This document shows positions 50,826 to 60,323 of a stretch of DNA of 64,000 nucleotides, piece by piece. Where the stretch lies: positions 744,001 to 808,000 of the forward strand of contig CAXXHM010000001.1 of NCBI GenBank assembly GCA_963664655.2. The letters run 5' to 3'. The notes under the pieces were generated by a model. It was not told the DNA's origin. It was given only the letters and a program-made list of their open reading frames with translations, and made no database searches. The position numbers and the translations under genes were made by a program. The DNA is from Desulfospira sp963664655 (GTDB lineage Bacteria > Desulfobacterota > Desulfobacteria > Desulfobacterales > Desulfobacteraceae). Within the stretch, counting starts at the first letter, position 1. Every line of letters starts with the position of its first letter.

Positions 50826-52028
50826 TCAATTGCCTGACGGGCCTTTATCCCCGTGAAAAATCTGGAGCAGTTTCCGGACGGCGGTGACGGCGGGCATGCT
50901 GCCTTCGGAGACGGCCGTTTCAATGTCCGGCAGCTGGGCGGTGACTTCGGGGTGTTTGAAAAACAGGCTGGTCAAGTGTTCGTTGATCATGTCATGGACC
51001 CATTTGACGGTCTGCTTTTTTCTGAACGACTGAAAGACCCCGGATTCCCGGGTAATGTGTTCAAAAGTCTTTATGGTTTCCCAGATCTTATTGATGCCGT
51101 CCCCGGTAAGCGAGGAACAGGTATAGGCATGGGTGGTCCAGCCCCGGGTGGCAGGCTGAAGATAGTGCAACGCCCGTTCATATTCGGTTCTGGCCCGCTC
51201 GGCCGGCAGTTTGTTGTCCCCGTCGGCCTTGTTGATGACCAGGGCATTGGCAATTTCCATGATCCCTTTTTTAATGCCCTGAAGTTCGTCACCGGCACCG
51301 GAAAGCATGAGCAAAAGGAAAAAATCCACCATGGAGCGGACCGTGACTTCGCTTTGGCCCACCCCCACAGTCTCAATGAGGATAACGTCAAATCCGGCGG
51401 CTTCACAGACCAGCATGGTTTCCCGGGTTTTGCGGGCCACCCCGCCCAGAGAGCCCCCCGACGGAGACGGCCGGATAAAACAGTTGGCATCCTGGCTTAA
51501 CTTTTCCATCCGGGTCTTGTCCCCTAAGATACTGCCCCCGGATATACTGGAACTCGGGTCCACAGCCAGCACCGCCACCCGGTGGCCTTTACCGGTCAGA
51601 TAACAGCCAAGGGCCTCGATAAAGGTGCTTTTCCCCACCCCGGGAACCCCGGTGATGCCAATGCGGATGGCCTGTCCCGTGTGGGGAAGCAGCCGCCTGA
51701 TCAGGTCCTGGGCCTTGTCTGCATGGCGGGGGGCATTGCTTTCCACTAAGGTGATGGCCCGGGCCAGGACCATGCGGTTCCCCTCAAGGACCTGTTTGGC
51801 CATCTCTTGAGCAGATAAAACCGGCCGACGGAACCTTGAAGGGGGCCGGTGTTTCACAGAAGACGTGTTTAAAGGACCGGCCGACGGGGCGGCCGCACCG
51901 TCATGCCGTGCGGCCACCCCGTCCTGAACCCTGCAGGCAAAGCCCTTGCCGCCCCCTTCAGGGGCCCACTCGGGAAGCTTTTCTATGAGGCCGCAATGAA
52001 CCTTATCCCGGTCCTTTCCGGAACTCAT
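50826..52028 (-). CDS. meaB: methylmalonyl-CoA mutase-associated GTPase MeaB
   Basis: The 400-residue G3E P-loop GTPase protects the mutase and gates cobalamin loading. It has Walker A GVPGVGKST, the metal-coordinating VDPSSSISGGSILGDKTRM, ETVGVGQSE and the base-specific NKAD. An N-terminal extension of about 75 low-complexity residues exceeds the roughly 330-residue family norm and might be a spurious start. It overlaps mutB by 4 bp (ATGA), making translational coupling likely. Confidence 0.93.
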   Translation of the reverse strand: MSSGKDRDKVHCGLIEKLPEWAPEGGGKGFACRVQDGVAARHDGAAAPSAGPLNTSSVKHRPPSRFRRPVLSAQEMAKQVLEGNRMVLARAITLVESNAPRHADKAQDLIRRLLPHTGQAIRIGITGVPGVGKSTFIEALGCYLTGKGHRVAVLAVDPSSSISGGSILGDKTRMEKLSQDANCFIRPSPSGGSLGGVARKTRETMLVCEAAGFDVILIETVGVGQSEVTVRSMVDFFLLLMLSGAGDELQGIKKGIMEIANALVINKADGDNKLPAERARTEYERALHYLQPATRGWTTHAYTCSSLTGDGINKIWETIKTFEHITRESGVFQSFRKKQTVKWVHDMINEHLTSLFFKHPEVTAQLPDIETAVSEGSMPAVTAVRKLLQIFHGDKGPSGN

Positions 52029-54208
52029 GCCACTTCCTCAAGCCGAAGTTTAAGTTCCTCCAATACCTTCTGGGCGGCCACGGGAATCACGGTACCGGGC
52101 CCGAAAATACAGGCGGCCCCGTTTTCTTTCAAGAACTCATAATCCGGTGCCGGGATCACCCCGCCGATGATGCACATGATATCCGGCCGTCCCAAGGCTT
52201 CAAGTTCTCTGGCCAGTGCCGGCAGCAGGGTCTTGTGGCCGCCGGCAAGGGAGCTGAACCCCACAATATGGACATCGTTTTCAACGGCCTGGCGGGCGGC
52301 TTCAGCCGGGGTCTGAAACATGGGTCCGATATCCACATCAAAGCCCATGTCGGCAAAGGCGGTGGAAATCACCTTGGCCCCCCGGTCATGGCCGTCCTGG
52401 CCCAGTTTTGCCACCAGAATCCGGGGCCTGCGCCCTTCAAATTCTTCAAACTCCTTGGTCATCTTCACCACCCGTTCAAATTCTTTGGCCTCGCTGAATT
52501 CGGCTTTATACACGCCGGAAATGGCCCGGGTCACGGCCTTGTGACGGTCCCAGACCTGTTCAAGGGCACTGGAGATCTCCCCTAAGGATGCCCTGGCCCT
52601 GGCCGCTTCAATGGACAGGGCCAGCAGGTTGCCCTGGCCGGTCTGGGCACACTGGGTCAAGGCATTGAGGGCGGCCCGGCATCTGGTTTCATCCCGCTGT
52701 TCCTTTAAGATTTTGAGCCGTTCCAGCTGGGCCTTTCTCACCGCGGTATTGTCCACTTCCAGGGTATCTAAAGCCTCTTCCTTTTCCAGGCAGAAGGTGT
52801 TCACCCCGATGATTTTTTCCCGGCCCGTGTCGATATTGGCCTGGCGCCGGGCCGCGGCCTCTTCGATGCGCATCTTGGGAAGCCCGGTTTCAATGGCCTT
52901 GGCCATGCCCCCGAGTTCCTCGATTTCCTGGATATGGTCCCAGGCCCGGTGCATAATGGCATGGGTTAAGGCCTCCACATAATAGGAGCCGCCCCAGGGA
53001 TCGGCCGGCCGCAGGATATTGGTTTCGTCCTGGAGATAGAGCTGGGTGTTTCTGGCAATCCGGGCACTGAAATCCGTGGGCAGGGCAATGGCCTCGTCCA
53101 GGGAGTTGGTGTGCATGGACTGGGTATGGCCCAGGGCCGCGGCCATGGCCTCAATACAGGTTCTGGCCACATTGTTGTAGGGATCGCCCTCGGTGAGGCT
53201 CCATCCCGAGGTCTGGCTGTGGGTCCGCAGGGCCAATGATTTTTCATTTTTCGGGTTGTACCGGTTGATGATCTTGGCCCAGATCATGCGGGCCGCCCGC
53301 ATTTTGGCCACTTCCATGAAAAAGTTCATGCCCTGGCCCCAGAAAAAAGAAATTCTCGGGGCAAAAGCGTCAATATCCATCCCGGCATTGATGCCGCACC
53401 GTATATATTCCATGCCGTCGGCCAGAGTATAGGCCATTTCAATGTCTGACGATGCCCCGGCCTCTTCCATGTGGTAGCCGGATATGGAGATGGAGTTGAA
53501 CTTGGGCATGTGGGCAGAGGTATGGGCAAAGATATCGGAAATAATCTTCATGGACGGTTCCGGCGGATAAATATAGGTATTCCGGACCATGTATTCCTTG
53601 AGGATATCGTTCTGGATGGTGCCGATCAGCTTTTCCTGGGGAACGCCCTGCTCCTCGGCCGCCACAATATAAAAGGCCATGATGGGCAGCACAGCCCCGT
53701 TCATGGTCATGGAAACGCTCATCTGGTCTAAAGGGATGCCGTCAAACAGGATATTCATATCCAGGATGGAGTCCACGGCCACCCCGGCCTTGCCCACGTC
53801 GCCCACCACCCGTTCGTGGTCGGAATCGTATCCCCTGTGGGTGGCCAGATCAAAGGCAATGGACAGCCCCTTCTGGCCTGCGGCCAGGTTCCGCCGGTAA
53901 AAGGCGTTGCTCTCCTCGGCCGTGGAAAACCCGGCATACTGGCGGACGGTCCAGGGCCGCTGGACAAACATGGTGGCATAGGGCCCCCGAAGATAAGGGG
54001 CAATCCCGGCAACGTAATCCAGGTGATCCAGATTTTCATAATCCGCCCGGGTGTAAAGGGGTTTGAGGTCAATCTGCTCGTTGGTGGTCCAGGCCAGTTC
54101 TTCCGGGCTTAAACCGGTTTCCTGCCTTACCTTTGCCGCCCATTGCGCATAGGAAACGGCCGGGGCACCGGCATTGAAGTCAATTTTTGTAAAATCAGGG
54201 GTTTTCAT
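52025..54208 (-). CDS. mutB: methylmalonyl-CoA mutase large (catalytic) subunit
   Basis: The 727-residue adenosylcobalamin enzyme interconverts succinyl-CoA and (R)-methylmalonyl-CoA. It has an N-terminal TIM barrel (DTYP-equivalent region through GYHMEEAGA and TNSLDEAIALPTD) and a C-terminal cobalamin domain whose lower ligand His lies in GQDGHDRG, followed by GFSSLAGGH. It pairs with the small subunit encoded upstream (4-bp overlap). In sulfate reducers the reaction serves propionate oxidation or formation. Confidence 0.95.
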   Translation of the reverse strand: MKTPDFTKIDFNAGAPAVSYAQWAAKVRQETGLSPEELAWTTNEQIDLKPLYTRADYENLDHLDYVAGIAPYLRGPYATMFVQRPWTVRQYAGFSTAEESNAFYRRNLAAGQKGLSIAFDLATHRGYDSDHERVVGDVGKAGVAVDSILDMNILFDGIPLDQMSVSMTMNGAVLPIMAFYIVAAEEQGVPQEKLIGTIQNDILKEYMVRNTYIYPPEPSMKIISDIFAHTSAHMPKFNSISISGYHMEEAGASSDIEMAYTLADGMEYIRCGINAGMDIDAFAPRISFFWGQGMNFFMEVAKMRAARMIWAKIINRYNPKNEKSLALRTHSQTSGWSLTEGDPYNNVARTCIEAMAAALGHTQSMHTNSLDEAIALPTDFSARIARNTQLYLQDETNILRPADPWGGSYYVEALTHAIMHRAWDHIQEIEELGGMAKAIETGLPKMRIEEAAARRQANIDTGREKIIGVNTFCLEKEEALDTLEVDNTAVRKAQLERLKILKEQRDETRCRAALNALTQCAQTGQGNLLALSIEAARARASLGEISSALEQVWDRHKAVTRAISGVYKAEFSEAKEFERVVKMTKEFEEFEGRRPRILVAKLGQDGHDRGAKVISTAFADMGFDVDIGPMFQTPAEAARQAVENDVHIVGFSSLAGGHKTLLPALARELEALGRPDIMCIIGGVIPAPDYEFLKENGAACIFGPGTVIPVAAQKVLEELKLRLEEVA

Positions 54209-56325
54209 GCGTCACCTCCCGGCATCAGGTGTGCCGAAATTTTGGTCAGAATCCCAAGGGCATCGGCCTTGATGTGAATAAATTCATCCACGCCGGCGGC
54301 CTTAAAATCGTCCACATAGGTTTTGGCATATCCGGCCACCAGGGTCAGGATACCCGGGTCAGCTGCTTTGATCTGTTTGACCATGCCGGGCACAGCCGCC
54401 AGATAATCGTCATCCGTACCGCAGATCACAACGGCTTTTAGCCCCGAATCCAGTGCGGCCTTGACCGCATCGTCCGGATTCTCAAACCCGGGGGTAAACC
54501 GGGTTTCAATGGCGGCCACGTTAAAAAAGGCCGTGGAAAAATCCGACCGGGGTTTGTGCCGGGAAAGGGGGCCTACATTGGCCATGAAAATCTCAAGGGG
54601 CCGGCCGGCTTTTTCTTTAAAGGCCTCCACGGTTTTCCGCAGGGTTTCAAAGGGCCTGGACCGGCGCAGGGAAGACAGCTTCGGCACTTGAACCCCCCGA
54701 TCTTCTGGTCCCAGGGCCGCTGAAAGGTCTTCCAGGGTGGCCCCGGCCTGTGCCGCAATCACAGCGGCCTGCATTTTTTCTTTTCCCCGGGCCGCCTTAA
54801 CCGTTTCCAAGGCAGCGGCCAGGACGTCCCGGTTCTGGTTGGCCCTGTCCTGAGAAAGCCGTTCTTTACAGGCCGAATAAAAATCATCTCCCAAAGGCGC
54901 TCTTTGGCTTAACGGGGTTTCCGTTAAGTTGGGGTATATGTTCACCCCCACAATCCGGTCTTTGCGGGTGGCCGTGGCCGCCACCCTTGCCCCTGCCGTT
55001 TCGCTGATCCGGCCTTGGACAAATCCGTCCTTCAGGGCCTGTTCCATTCCGCCCGAGGCCTCAACCTCCTGGAACAGCTGCCAGGCCTTTTGGGCCAGTT
55101 CCAGGGTGATATTTTCCACATACCAGGAGCCCCCGGCCGGGTCCGCGACTTTATCAAAGTGGGCTTCTTCCTTGAACAGGGTATGGACATTCCTTGCAAT
55201 GCGGCGTGAAAATTCATCGGGTGTCCGGACCGTCTCGTCAAAGGCGCCGGTATGAATGCTGTCGCAACCGCCGGCCACCCCGGAAAAGGTCTCGGTACAG
55301 ACCCGAAGCATATTCACCCAGGGGTCGATGACGGTTTTGTTGAACAGCCCGGTGCGTGCGTGGATGATCATGCGAAAGTCTTTTGCCCCGAATGCTTTGG
55401 CTGTCTGGTGCCAGACCATGCGGGCGGCCCTGAATTTGGCGATTTCCATGAAAAAATCAGGCCCGATACCAAAACAAAACTGAATGGCCGGACAGATCTG
55501 GTCAATATTCAGTCCGCGCGCCTGCATCTGCCGGATATAGGTGACGGCGGTGGCAACGGCAAAACCGACTTCCTGAACCCCATGAGCCCCGGCATGGGCC
55601 ATGGGTTCGGCACTGACCCGAATGGTTTTCATGCCCGGCATCCGGTCTGCGGCCCACAGGGTAAGGCCGGCCATGGCATCATAGGCTGCCGGCAGATCTG
55701 TGGCAAGGGTTCCTTCCCGGGATAACACCCCTAACGGGTCCAGCCCCAGGCTGCCGGACAGGGTTTTGGCAACTGCCGGTTCAAGGCCTGCGGCCAAGAG
55801 GGCTGCGGCGGCCGGGGCGTTCATGCCGGCATCGGCCATGAGCGGGGTTTTGGCCATGTCCATTCCGGTTAAAATTCTGGCCCAGTCCCGGGCCGTGGCA
55901 AGGCTTACCCCGTCTTTTCCCACATCTTCTTTAGGGGCGGTATCCGGATTGAGTCCTTCACAGCCGGCCCGGTCCAGTTTAATGTTCAGGGTGTCCTGGC
56001 CCCGGGCCAGGTCTTTTTTCAAACTTTCATTTAAGGTGTCGGGGTCCGGCTCAATGATTTCCTGAGCTGTCTGCCAGGCTGCGGCCCGGTTTCCCGAGGC
56101 CCGGTTCCCCCTGACATAGGGAGCAAATCCGGGATAAGTGTCCACATGGGGCAGGCCCTCCAGATCATGCTTAAAATACATGGGCAAAATTGGAATCCCC
56201 TCGTAGGTCTTCTTTACCAGCACCTTATCAAAGGGCTTGCCTTTGAGCTGCTTGTCCACAGCGGCCAGCCATTCTTCATGGGGCGTGGCCGGGAAAGCAT
56301 CTAAAATGTTCAGGTCTTCCCTCAT
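54205..56325 (-). CDS. mutA: methylmalonyl-CoA mutase small subunit
   Basis: The 706-residue homologue of the large subunit shares barrel and C-terminal folds, but its cobalamin domain reads NVGPLSRHKPR where the large subunit has GQDGHDRG, so the cobalt-ligating His is absent. This marks the non-catalytic subunit of the heterodimeric mutase first described in Propionibacterium. It is first of the three mutase genes after tetR, 71 bp downstream of it. Confidence 0.92.
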   Translation of the reverse strand: MREDLNILDAFPATPHEEWLAAVDKQLKGKPFDKVLVKKTYEGIPILPMYFKHDLEGLPHVDTYPGFAPYVRGNRASGNRAAAWQTAQEIIEPDPDTLNESLKKDLARGQDTLNIKLDRAGCEGLNPDTAPKEDVGKDGVSLATARDWARILTGMDMAKTPLMADAGMNAPAAAALLAAGLEPAVAKTLSGSLGLDPLGVLSREGTLATDLPAAYDAMAGLTLWAADRMPGMKTIRVSAEPMAHAGAHGVQEVGFAVATAVTYIRQMQARGLNIDQICPAIQFCFGIGPDFFMEIAKFRAARMVWHQTAKAFGAKDFRMIIHARTGLFNKTVIDPWVNMLRVCTETFSGVAGGCDSIHTGAFDETVRTPDEFSRRIARNVHTLFKEEAHFDKVADPAGGSWYVENITLELAQKAWQLFQEVEASGGMEQALKDGFVQGRISETAGARVAATATRKDRIVGVNIYPNLTETPLSQRAPLGDDFYSACKERLSQDRANQNRDVLAAALETVKAARGKEKMQAAVIAAQAGATLEDLSAALGPEDRGVQVPKLSSLRRSRPFETLRKTVEAFKEKAGRPLEIFMANVGPLSRHKPRSDFSTAFFNVAAIETRFTPGFENPDDAVKAALDSGLKAVVICGTDDDYLAAVPGMVKQIKAADPGILTLVAGYAKTYVDDFKAAGVDEFIHIKADALGILTKISAHLMPGGDA

Positions 56326-56396
56326 TTAACACTCCTTATGTCTTTGGTTGGGGGTATAGGCTGAAGGGATCTCCTTTCATCCTTCATCCTTTTTTC

Positions 56397-57023
56397 TTAT
56401 TCTTTTCCAGGTACGGTAATGGCCCGCCATACCATATCAAACAACAGGCCGCTTTGATCGGCCAGGCTTTCCTTTTCTCCCCGCTGGACCCACATAAAAA
56501 ACGAGCGCTGGACCAGGCCGAGCATAAAATCCATGAGAATGCCGGCCGGAACTTTGGGGTTGAGAATTCCCTGGCGCTGTCCCTTTTCCAGAACATCCAG
56601 GTAAAGGGAAATCATCTTTTTTTGTTCAAAGGTTTCATCGGCCATCCAGGTGGCCATGGGAAGGGTCATGAAAAGCATGCGGCCAAGGTAAGGGTGACGC
56701 TCGTAATAGTCCAGCTGAACCCAGAGAACCTTGCGCATCTTTTCTTTCAAATCCTCAATGCCTTTGAGATGGTCCACAATCCGTTCGGTAAGCCGGCCCA
56801 GCCAGATATCCACATAGGTAAACACCAGCTGCTCCTTGGACCCGAAATGTTTGTAAATGGTGGTAAAACTGACACCGGCCACACTGGCGACATCCCGGAT
56901 ATTGGCCTTGTGGAAATCAGCATGGGAAAAGATTTCCATCACGGCCTTTTCCAGACGGCTGCTGACCTCAGGCCGCAGGTCGGGTAACACTGTTTTATTT
57001 TTGTTCTTTAACTGGGGTTCCAA
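56397..57023 (-). CDS. TetR-family transcriptional regulator
   Basis: The 208-residue protein has an N-terminal helix-turn-helix (about 25-70, ANIRDVASVAGVSFTTIYKHFGSKEQL) typical of TetR regulators and a helical ligand-binding domain. A TTG at 57023 is the best in-frame start; the ribosome binding site is weak. It heads the minus-strand unit tetR-mutA-mutB-meaB and probably controls it, perhaps sensing an acyl-CoA; that ligand is inference. A candidate operator lies at 57126-57148. Confidence 0.88.
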   Translation of the reverse strand: MEPQLKNKNKTVLPDLRPEVSSRLEKAVMEIFSHADFHKANIRDVASVAGVSFTTIYKHFGSKEQLVFTYVDIWLGRLTERIVDHLKGIEDLKEKMRKVLWVQLDYYERHPYLGRMLFMTLPMATWMADETFEQKKMISLYLDVLEKGQRQGILNPKVPAGILMDFMLGLVQRSFFMWVQRGEKESLADQSGLLFDMVWRAITVPGKE

Positions 57024-57125
57024 GCCGCCATCCCATGGGTTAAAATATTAACAAAAAAAATAAGTTTACCGGCTTGAACAGGCTAAATTTGACGTTTCAG
57101 GTTAGCCAGGTCAGTGGGTTCCGGC

Positions 57126-57148
57126 AAAAAGTAACAATGTTACCTTTT
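57126..57148. promoter_or_regulatory. candidate TetR-type operator
   Basis: GTAAC-aat-GTTAC (57131-57143), flanked by AAAAA and CTTTT, forms a 23-bp near-palindrome of the size bound by TetR dimers. It lies about 105 bp upstream of the tetR start in the divergent gap to cheR. Confidence 0.4.
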
Positions 57149-57237
57149 GGATAGGTACCACCCTGAACTGCCGGTGTCAAGGGAAAAACGCTAAGGGGAC
57201 GTCCCTTCTGGAGGCTTAAAATTTTGATGCCGATTTC

Positions 57238-57252
57238 GGGGGGGGGGGGGGG
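57238..57252. repeat. homopolymeric tract of 15 G
   Basis: Fifteen consecutive G residues lie 279 bp before the cheR start. Such tracts expand and contract by slippage. Sequence assembly across it may also be inexact. Confidence 0.85.
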
Positions 57253-57273
57253 AGACCGGAAACGGGAGACCGG
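57253..57273. repeat. inverted C-rich heptamer array, three units
   Basis: AGACCGG, AAACGGG and AGACCGG follow the poly-G tract. Read on the minus strand they are the CCGGTCT/CCCGTTT units seen at 16285 and 28590. The remainder of the 57024-57530 gap contains only the operator candidate and poly-G. Confidence 0.65.
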
Positions 57274-57530
57274 ATGCTGAAATTTTTAATGAAGAAAAGC
57301 CGGCTTAAATAAAAGATTGGCCTTGACATTAAGGCCTTTTCCAATATTATGGAAACTGACCTTAACCATTTTTCGTAAATAAAAAAATACCGTGGCAAAA
57401 AGGGACGTTAGCTCGCCCAAGGGAAACCCCCAGATTACGTTTCGCCCAGCCGCTCTATCTTTCGTTTTGCAACACAGCTGACTTTGCCGCAATCCGTATA
57501 GACAAAAAGCAGCCCTATTGAAGGCACGCC

Positions 57531-59045
57531 ATGTTTGAAAAAGCGGACCATAGCACGGCATACGATAAAAGCATGCTGGATCATTTGCGCGCTTTGATAG
57601 CCGTAAATGCCGGCATTGTGCTGCCTAAAAACCAGGACCGGGAACTGCTTTCCCTGATTCAGGAGCGGCTGCATAAAAACGGCCGGATCACTTTTGAAGA
57701 ATACGAAAGGCGGCTAAACCTCAACGGGGCGTTTGCGAAAGATGAATTGCGAATTCTGTTTAAACGCCTGACCATTGGCGAAAGTTATTTTTTCAGAGAC
57801 CCCCGGCAGTTTCACGTAATTGAGACCAGCCTGCTGAAAAAATGCATCCAATCGCTCAATCCCGGGACCCCCCTAAAAATCTGGAGTGCCGGATGCGCCA
57901 CAGGAGAAGAGCCCTATTCCATGGCCATTATTTTAGACCGGCCCCCCTTTGCAGCCGAGGGTCTGACCGTTGACATCCTCGGAACCGATATCAACGAAGA
58001 TTTTATTGAGACCGCCAGGCAGGGGGTATACAGCCCCTGGTCCTTTAGAAACATTGACCCGGACATAAAAAATCAATATTTCACAAAGCAGAATCAAAAG
58101 TGGCATATCCGTACCGCCATCCGGGAAAAAGTACATTTTCACCGGATCAACCTGGTCCGGGACGACTTCCCCTCCCATTCAGCCGGCCTTGAGGCCATGG
58201 ACCTTATTTTATGCCGGAATGTGTTTATCTACTTTAAACCCGAAACCGTGAGCCGGATAATGGAAAAATTTGCCGCCACCCTTAGGCCCGGCGGCTTTCT
58301 GGTGACCGGACATGCGGAAGTCACCCAATATCCGGTCCAAATGCTTAAGGCGGTCTCGTATCCGGAGTCCATGGTGTATCAGCGGTATCTGAAGGATGAG
58401 AAGCCCTTGCAGACCATCCCCTCCAAAACCACCAGATCTTCTTTAAACACCAGACCGTCAGGCCGGGGGGCTAAAGCGATTTCCCCCGCCGCCAGGCCAA
58501 CGCCATGGGTGCGGGTTCCCCCGGCCCGGCCCGTGGCTGATCCAAAACCGCCCGGCACAGACCCCAAAGCAGAGCTGGCCGCCTTATTTTTAAACAAAGA
58601 ATATGATGGTCTGAACCAGGCCGCCGGAAAGCTTGACCCGGTTCCGGCATTTGCCCTGGTTCTCATGGCAAGGGCCGCCGCCAACCAGGGCCGGCTGTCC
58701 GATGCTGAAAATTTATGCCGCCAGGCCATACAGGCCGAAGACATGAACCCGTCCGCCTATTATCTTTTAGCGGTGATTGCCCTGGACCAGGGGCGGCCGG
58801 AAGACGCGAAAACCTTTTTGAATCAAGCCATTTATTTTGACCCTGATTATGCCCCGGCCCATTTAAGCCTGGCAGATCTTTTAGAACAGGAAAAAAACCT
58901 TTCCAAAGCCCGGATTTTAAGACAAATCGCCGTGACCCTCATCGGCCGGCTGCCCGATGGCCAACCCATCGAATTTTTTGAAGAATACCCAAAAACAGAT
59001 CTAACGGCGCTGCTCCGGCAGCAGCTGATAACCGAGCCATCGTAA
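57531..59045 (+). CDS. cheR: CheR-type chemoreceptor methyltransferase with C-terminal TPR
   Basis: The 504-residue protein has an N-terminal CheR helical domain (about 15-70), a SAM-binding methyltransferase domain with SAGCATGEEPYSMA (near 120) and ILCRNVFIYF (near 225), a proline-rich linker (about 300-345) and TPR-like repeats (about 350-470). TPR-fused CheR proteins are common in non-flagellar chemosensory systems, where the TPR docks onto other components. It would methylate glutamates of the receptor encoded downstream. It is first of a tight operon. Confidence 0.92.
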   Translation: MFEKADHSTAYDKSMLDHLRALIAVNAGIVLPKNQDRELLSLIQERLHKNGRITFEEYERRLNLNGAFAKDELRILFKRLTIGESYFFRDPRQFHVIETSLLKKCIQSLNPGTPLKIWSAGCATGEEPYSMAIILDRPPFAAEGLTVDILGTDINEDFIETARQGVYSPWSFRNIDPDIKNQYFTKQNQKWHIRTAIREKVHFHRINLVRDDFPSHSAGLEAMDLILCRNVFIYFKPETVSRIMEKFAATLRPGGFLVTGHAEVTQYPVQMLKAVSYPESMVYQRYLKDEKPLQTIPSKTTRSSLNTRPSGRGAKAISPAARPTPWVRVPPARPVADPKPPGTDPKAELAALFLNKEYDGLNQAAGKLDPVPAFALVLMARAAANQGRLSDAENLCRQAIQAEDMNPSAYYLLAVIALDQGRPEDAKTFLNQAIYFDPDYAPAHLSLADLLEQEKNLSKARILRQIAVTLIGRLPDGQPIEFFEEYPKTDLTALLRQQLITEPS

Positions 59046-59066
59046 AAAAGAACGGGACGTTATGCC

Positions 59067-60317
59067 ATGACAAAAATATTAATTGCCGAAGACGATATGA
59101 TTCTGGCCAAAATGATCACCCGGAAAATAAAAGACACCCTTAAGTTTGAGGTGACCCACGTGACCACCCTGTCCCAGGCCATGGCCGTGCTTGAACAAGG
59201 GACAGAGGAGTATTTCATTGCCATTTTAGATCTTTATCTTCCCGATGCCCCGGATGGTGAGATCATTGATATGGTTTCCCAGCATCTGCCGGTGGTGGTG
59301 TTTACCGCCCAGATGGATGATGATGTCCGCAGTTTTGTGGAATCCAAGCCCGTGATTGATTATGTGATCAAGCATGGCGAACGCAGCATCAAATTACTGG
59401 TCGAGCTGGTCCAGCGCCTTTCTAAAAACCAGGATATCAAAGCCATGGTGGTGGACGATTCGGCCATTGCCCGAACCATGCTGGCCAACATCTTAAAATC
59501 TTTTCAATTCCAGGTCCTGACGGCCGGGGACGGGGATGAAGCCCTGGCCCTTCTGGCCGAACACCCGGACATCCGCATTGTGATTACCGATTATATCATG
59601 CCCCAAATGAACGGCCTTGAACTGCTGGAAATCATCCGGGGCAGTTTGGATCTGGACAGGAAAGAACTTGCCATCATCGGGGTTTCCGGCCAGGTCGGGG
59701 ACACCTTCAGCGCCAAATTCATTAAAAACGGGGGCAATGATTTTCTGATCAAACCCTTTTTAAAAGAGGAGCTCATATGCCGCATCAACCAGAATATTGA
59801 GTTCTTAGAGCACATTGAAGCCATTACCACCATGGCCGAACGAGATCATTTATCCGGGTTGTACAACCGCCGGTATTTTTTTGAAGTCGGGGAACGATTC
59901 TACGCCAATGCCAAACGCGATCACCTGACCCTGGTTATCGCCATGCTGGATATTGACCATTTTAAATCCGTGAATGACGTTTACGGGCATTATGCCGGTG
60001 ACCAGGTGATCAAGGCCGTGGCCAAAACCCTGAAGGATTCATTCAGGTCTTCTGACCTGGTGGCCCGGATCGGAGGGGAAGAATTTTGTGTGCTGGCCAC
60101 CAATATGGCCCCGGACCACATTAAAATCACCATGGAGCGGCTGCGCCAGGCGGTTGAAGATACGGTGGTCACGGTGGGAGAGTCGGATATCCGGGTGACC
60201 ATCAGCATCGGGGTAAATTCCGATCTTGAAGAATCCCTGGCCGCCATGCTCAACCGGGCCGATGAACTGCTGTATAAAGCCAAAACAAGCGGCAGAAACC
60301 GGGTGGAGGAGGGATAA
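59067..60317 (+). CDS. dual-receiver diguanylate cyclase (PleD-like)
   Basis: The 416-residue protein has two receivers, about 1-125 (LIAEDDM; acceptor in AILDLYLPD) and about 127-250 (VVDDSAIARTML; acceptor in VITDYIMPQMNG), then a GGDEF domain (about 255-416) with DHLSGLYNRRYF and an intact GGEEF active site. It should make c-di-GMP when phosphorylated, in the manner of PleD or WspR. The second receiver resembles CheY. Its position between cheR and cheW suggests that the kinase CheA phosphorylates it. Confidence 0.92.
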   Translation: MTKILIAEDDMILAKMITRKIKDTLKFEVTHVTTLSQAMAVLEQGTEEYFIAILDLYLPDAPDGEIIDMVSQHLPVVVFTAQMDDDVRSFVESKPVIDYVIKHGERSIKLLVELVQRLSKNQDIKAMVVDDSAIARTMLANILKSFQFQVLTAGDGDEALALLAEHPDIRIVITDYIMPQMNGLELLEIIRGSLDLDRKELAIIGVSGQVGDTFSAKFIKNGGNDFLIKPFLKEELICRINQNIEFLEHIEAITTMAERDHLSGLYNRRYFFEVGERFYANAKRDHLTLVIAMLDIDHFKSVNDVYGHYAGDQVIKAVAKTLKDSFRSSDLVARIGGEEFCVLATNMAPDHIKITMERLRQAVEDTVVTVGESDIRVTISIGVNSDLEESLAAMLNRADELLYKAKTSGRNRVEEG

Positions 60318-60323
60318 GGGGGG

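Noticed and set aside
50765..50830. Selenocysteine at the TGA of selO
   Set aside because: The conserved position already holds Cys in TFCGT, the family ends there, and the extension after TGA is not conserved sequence.
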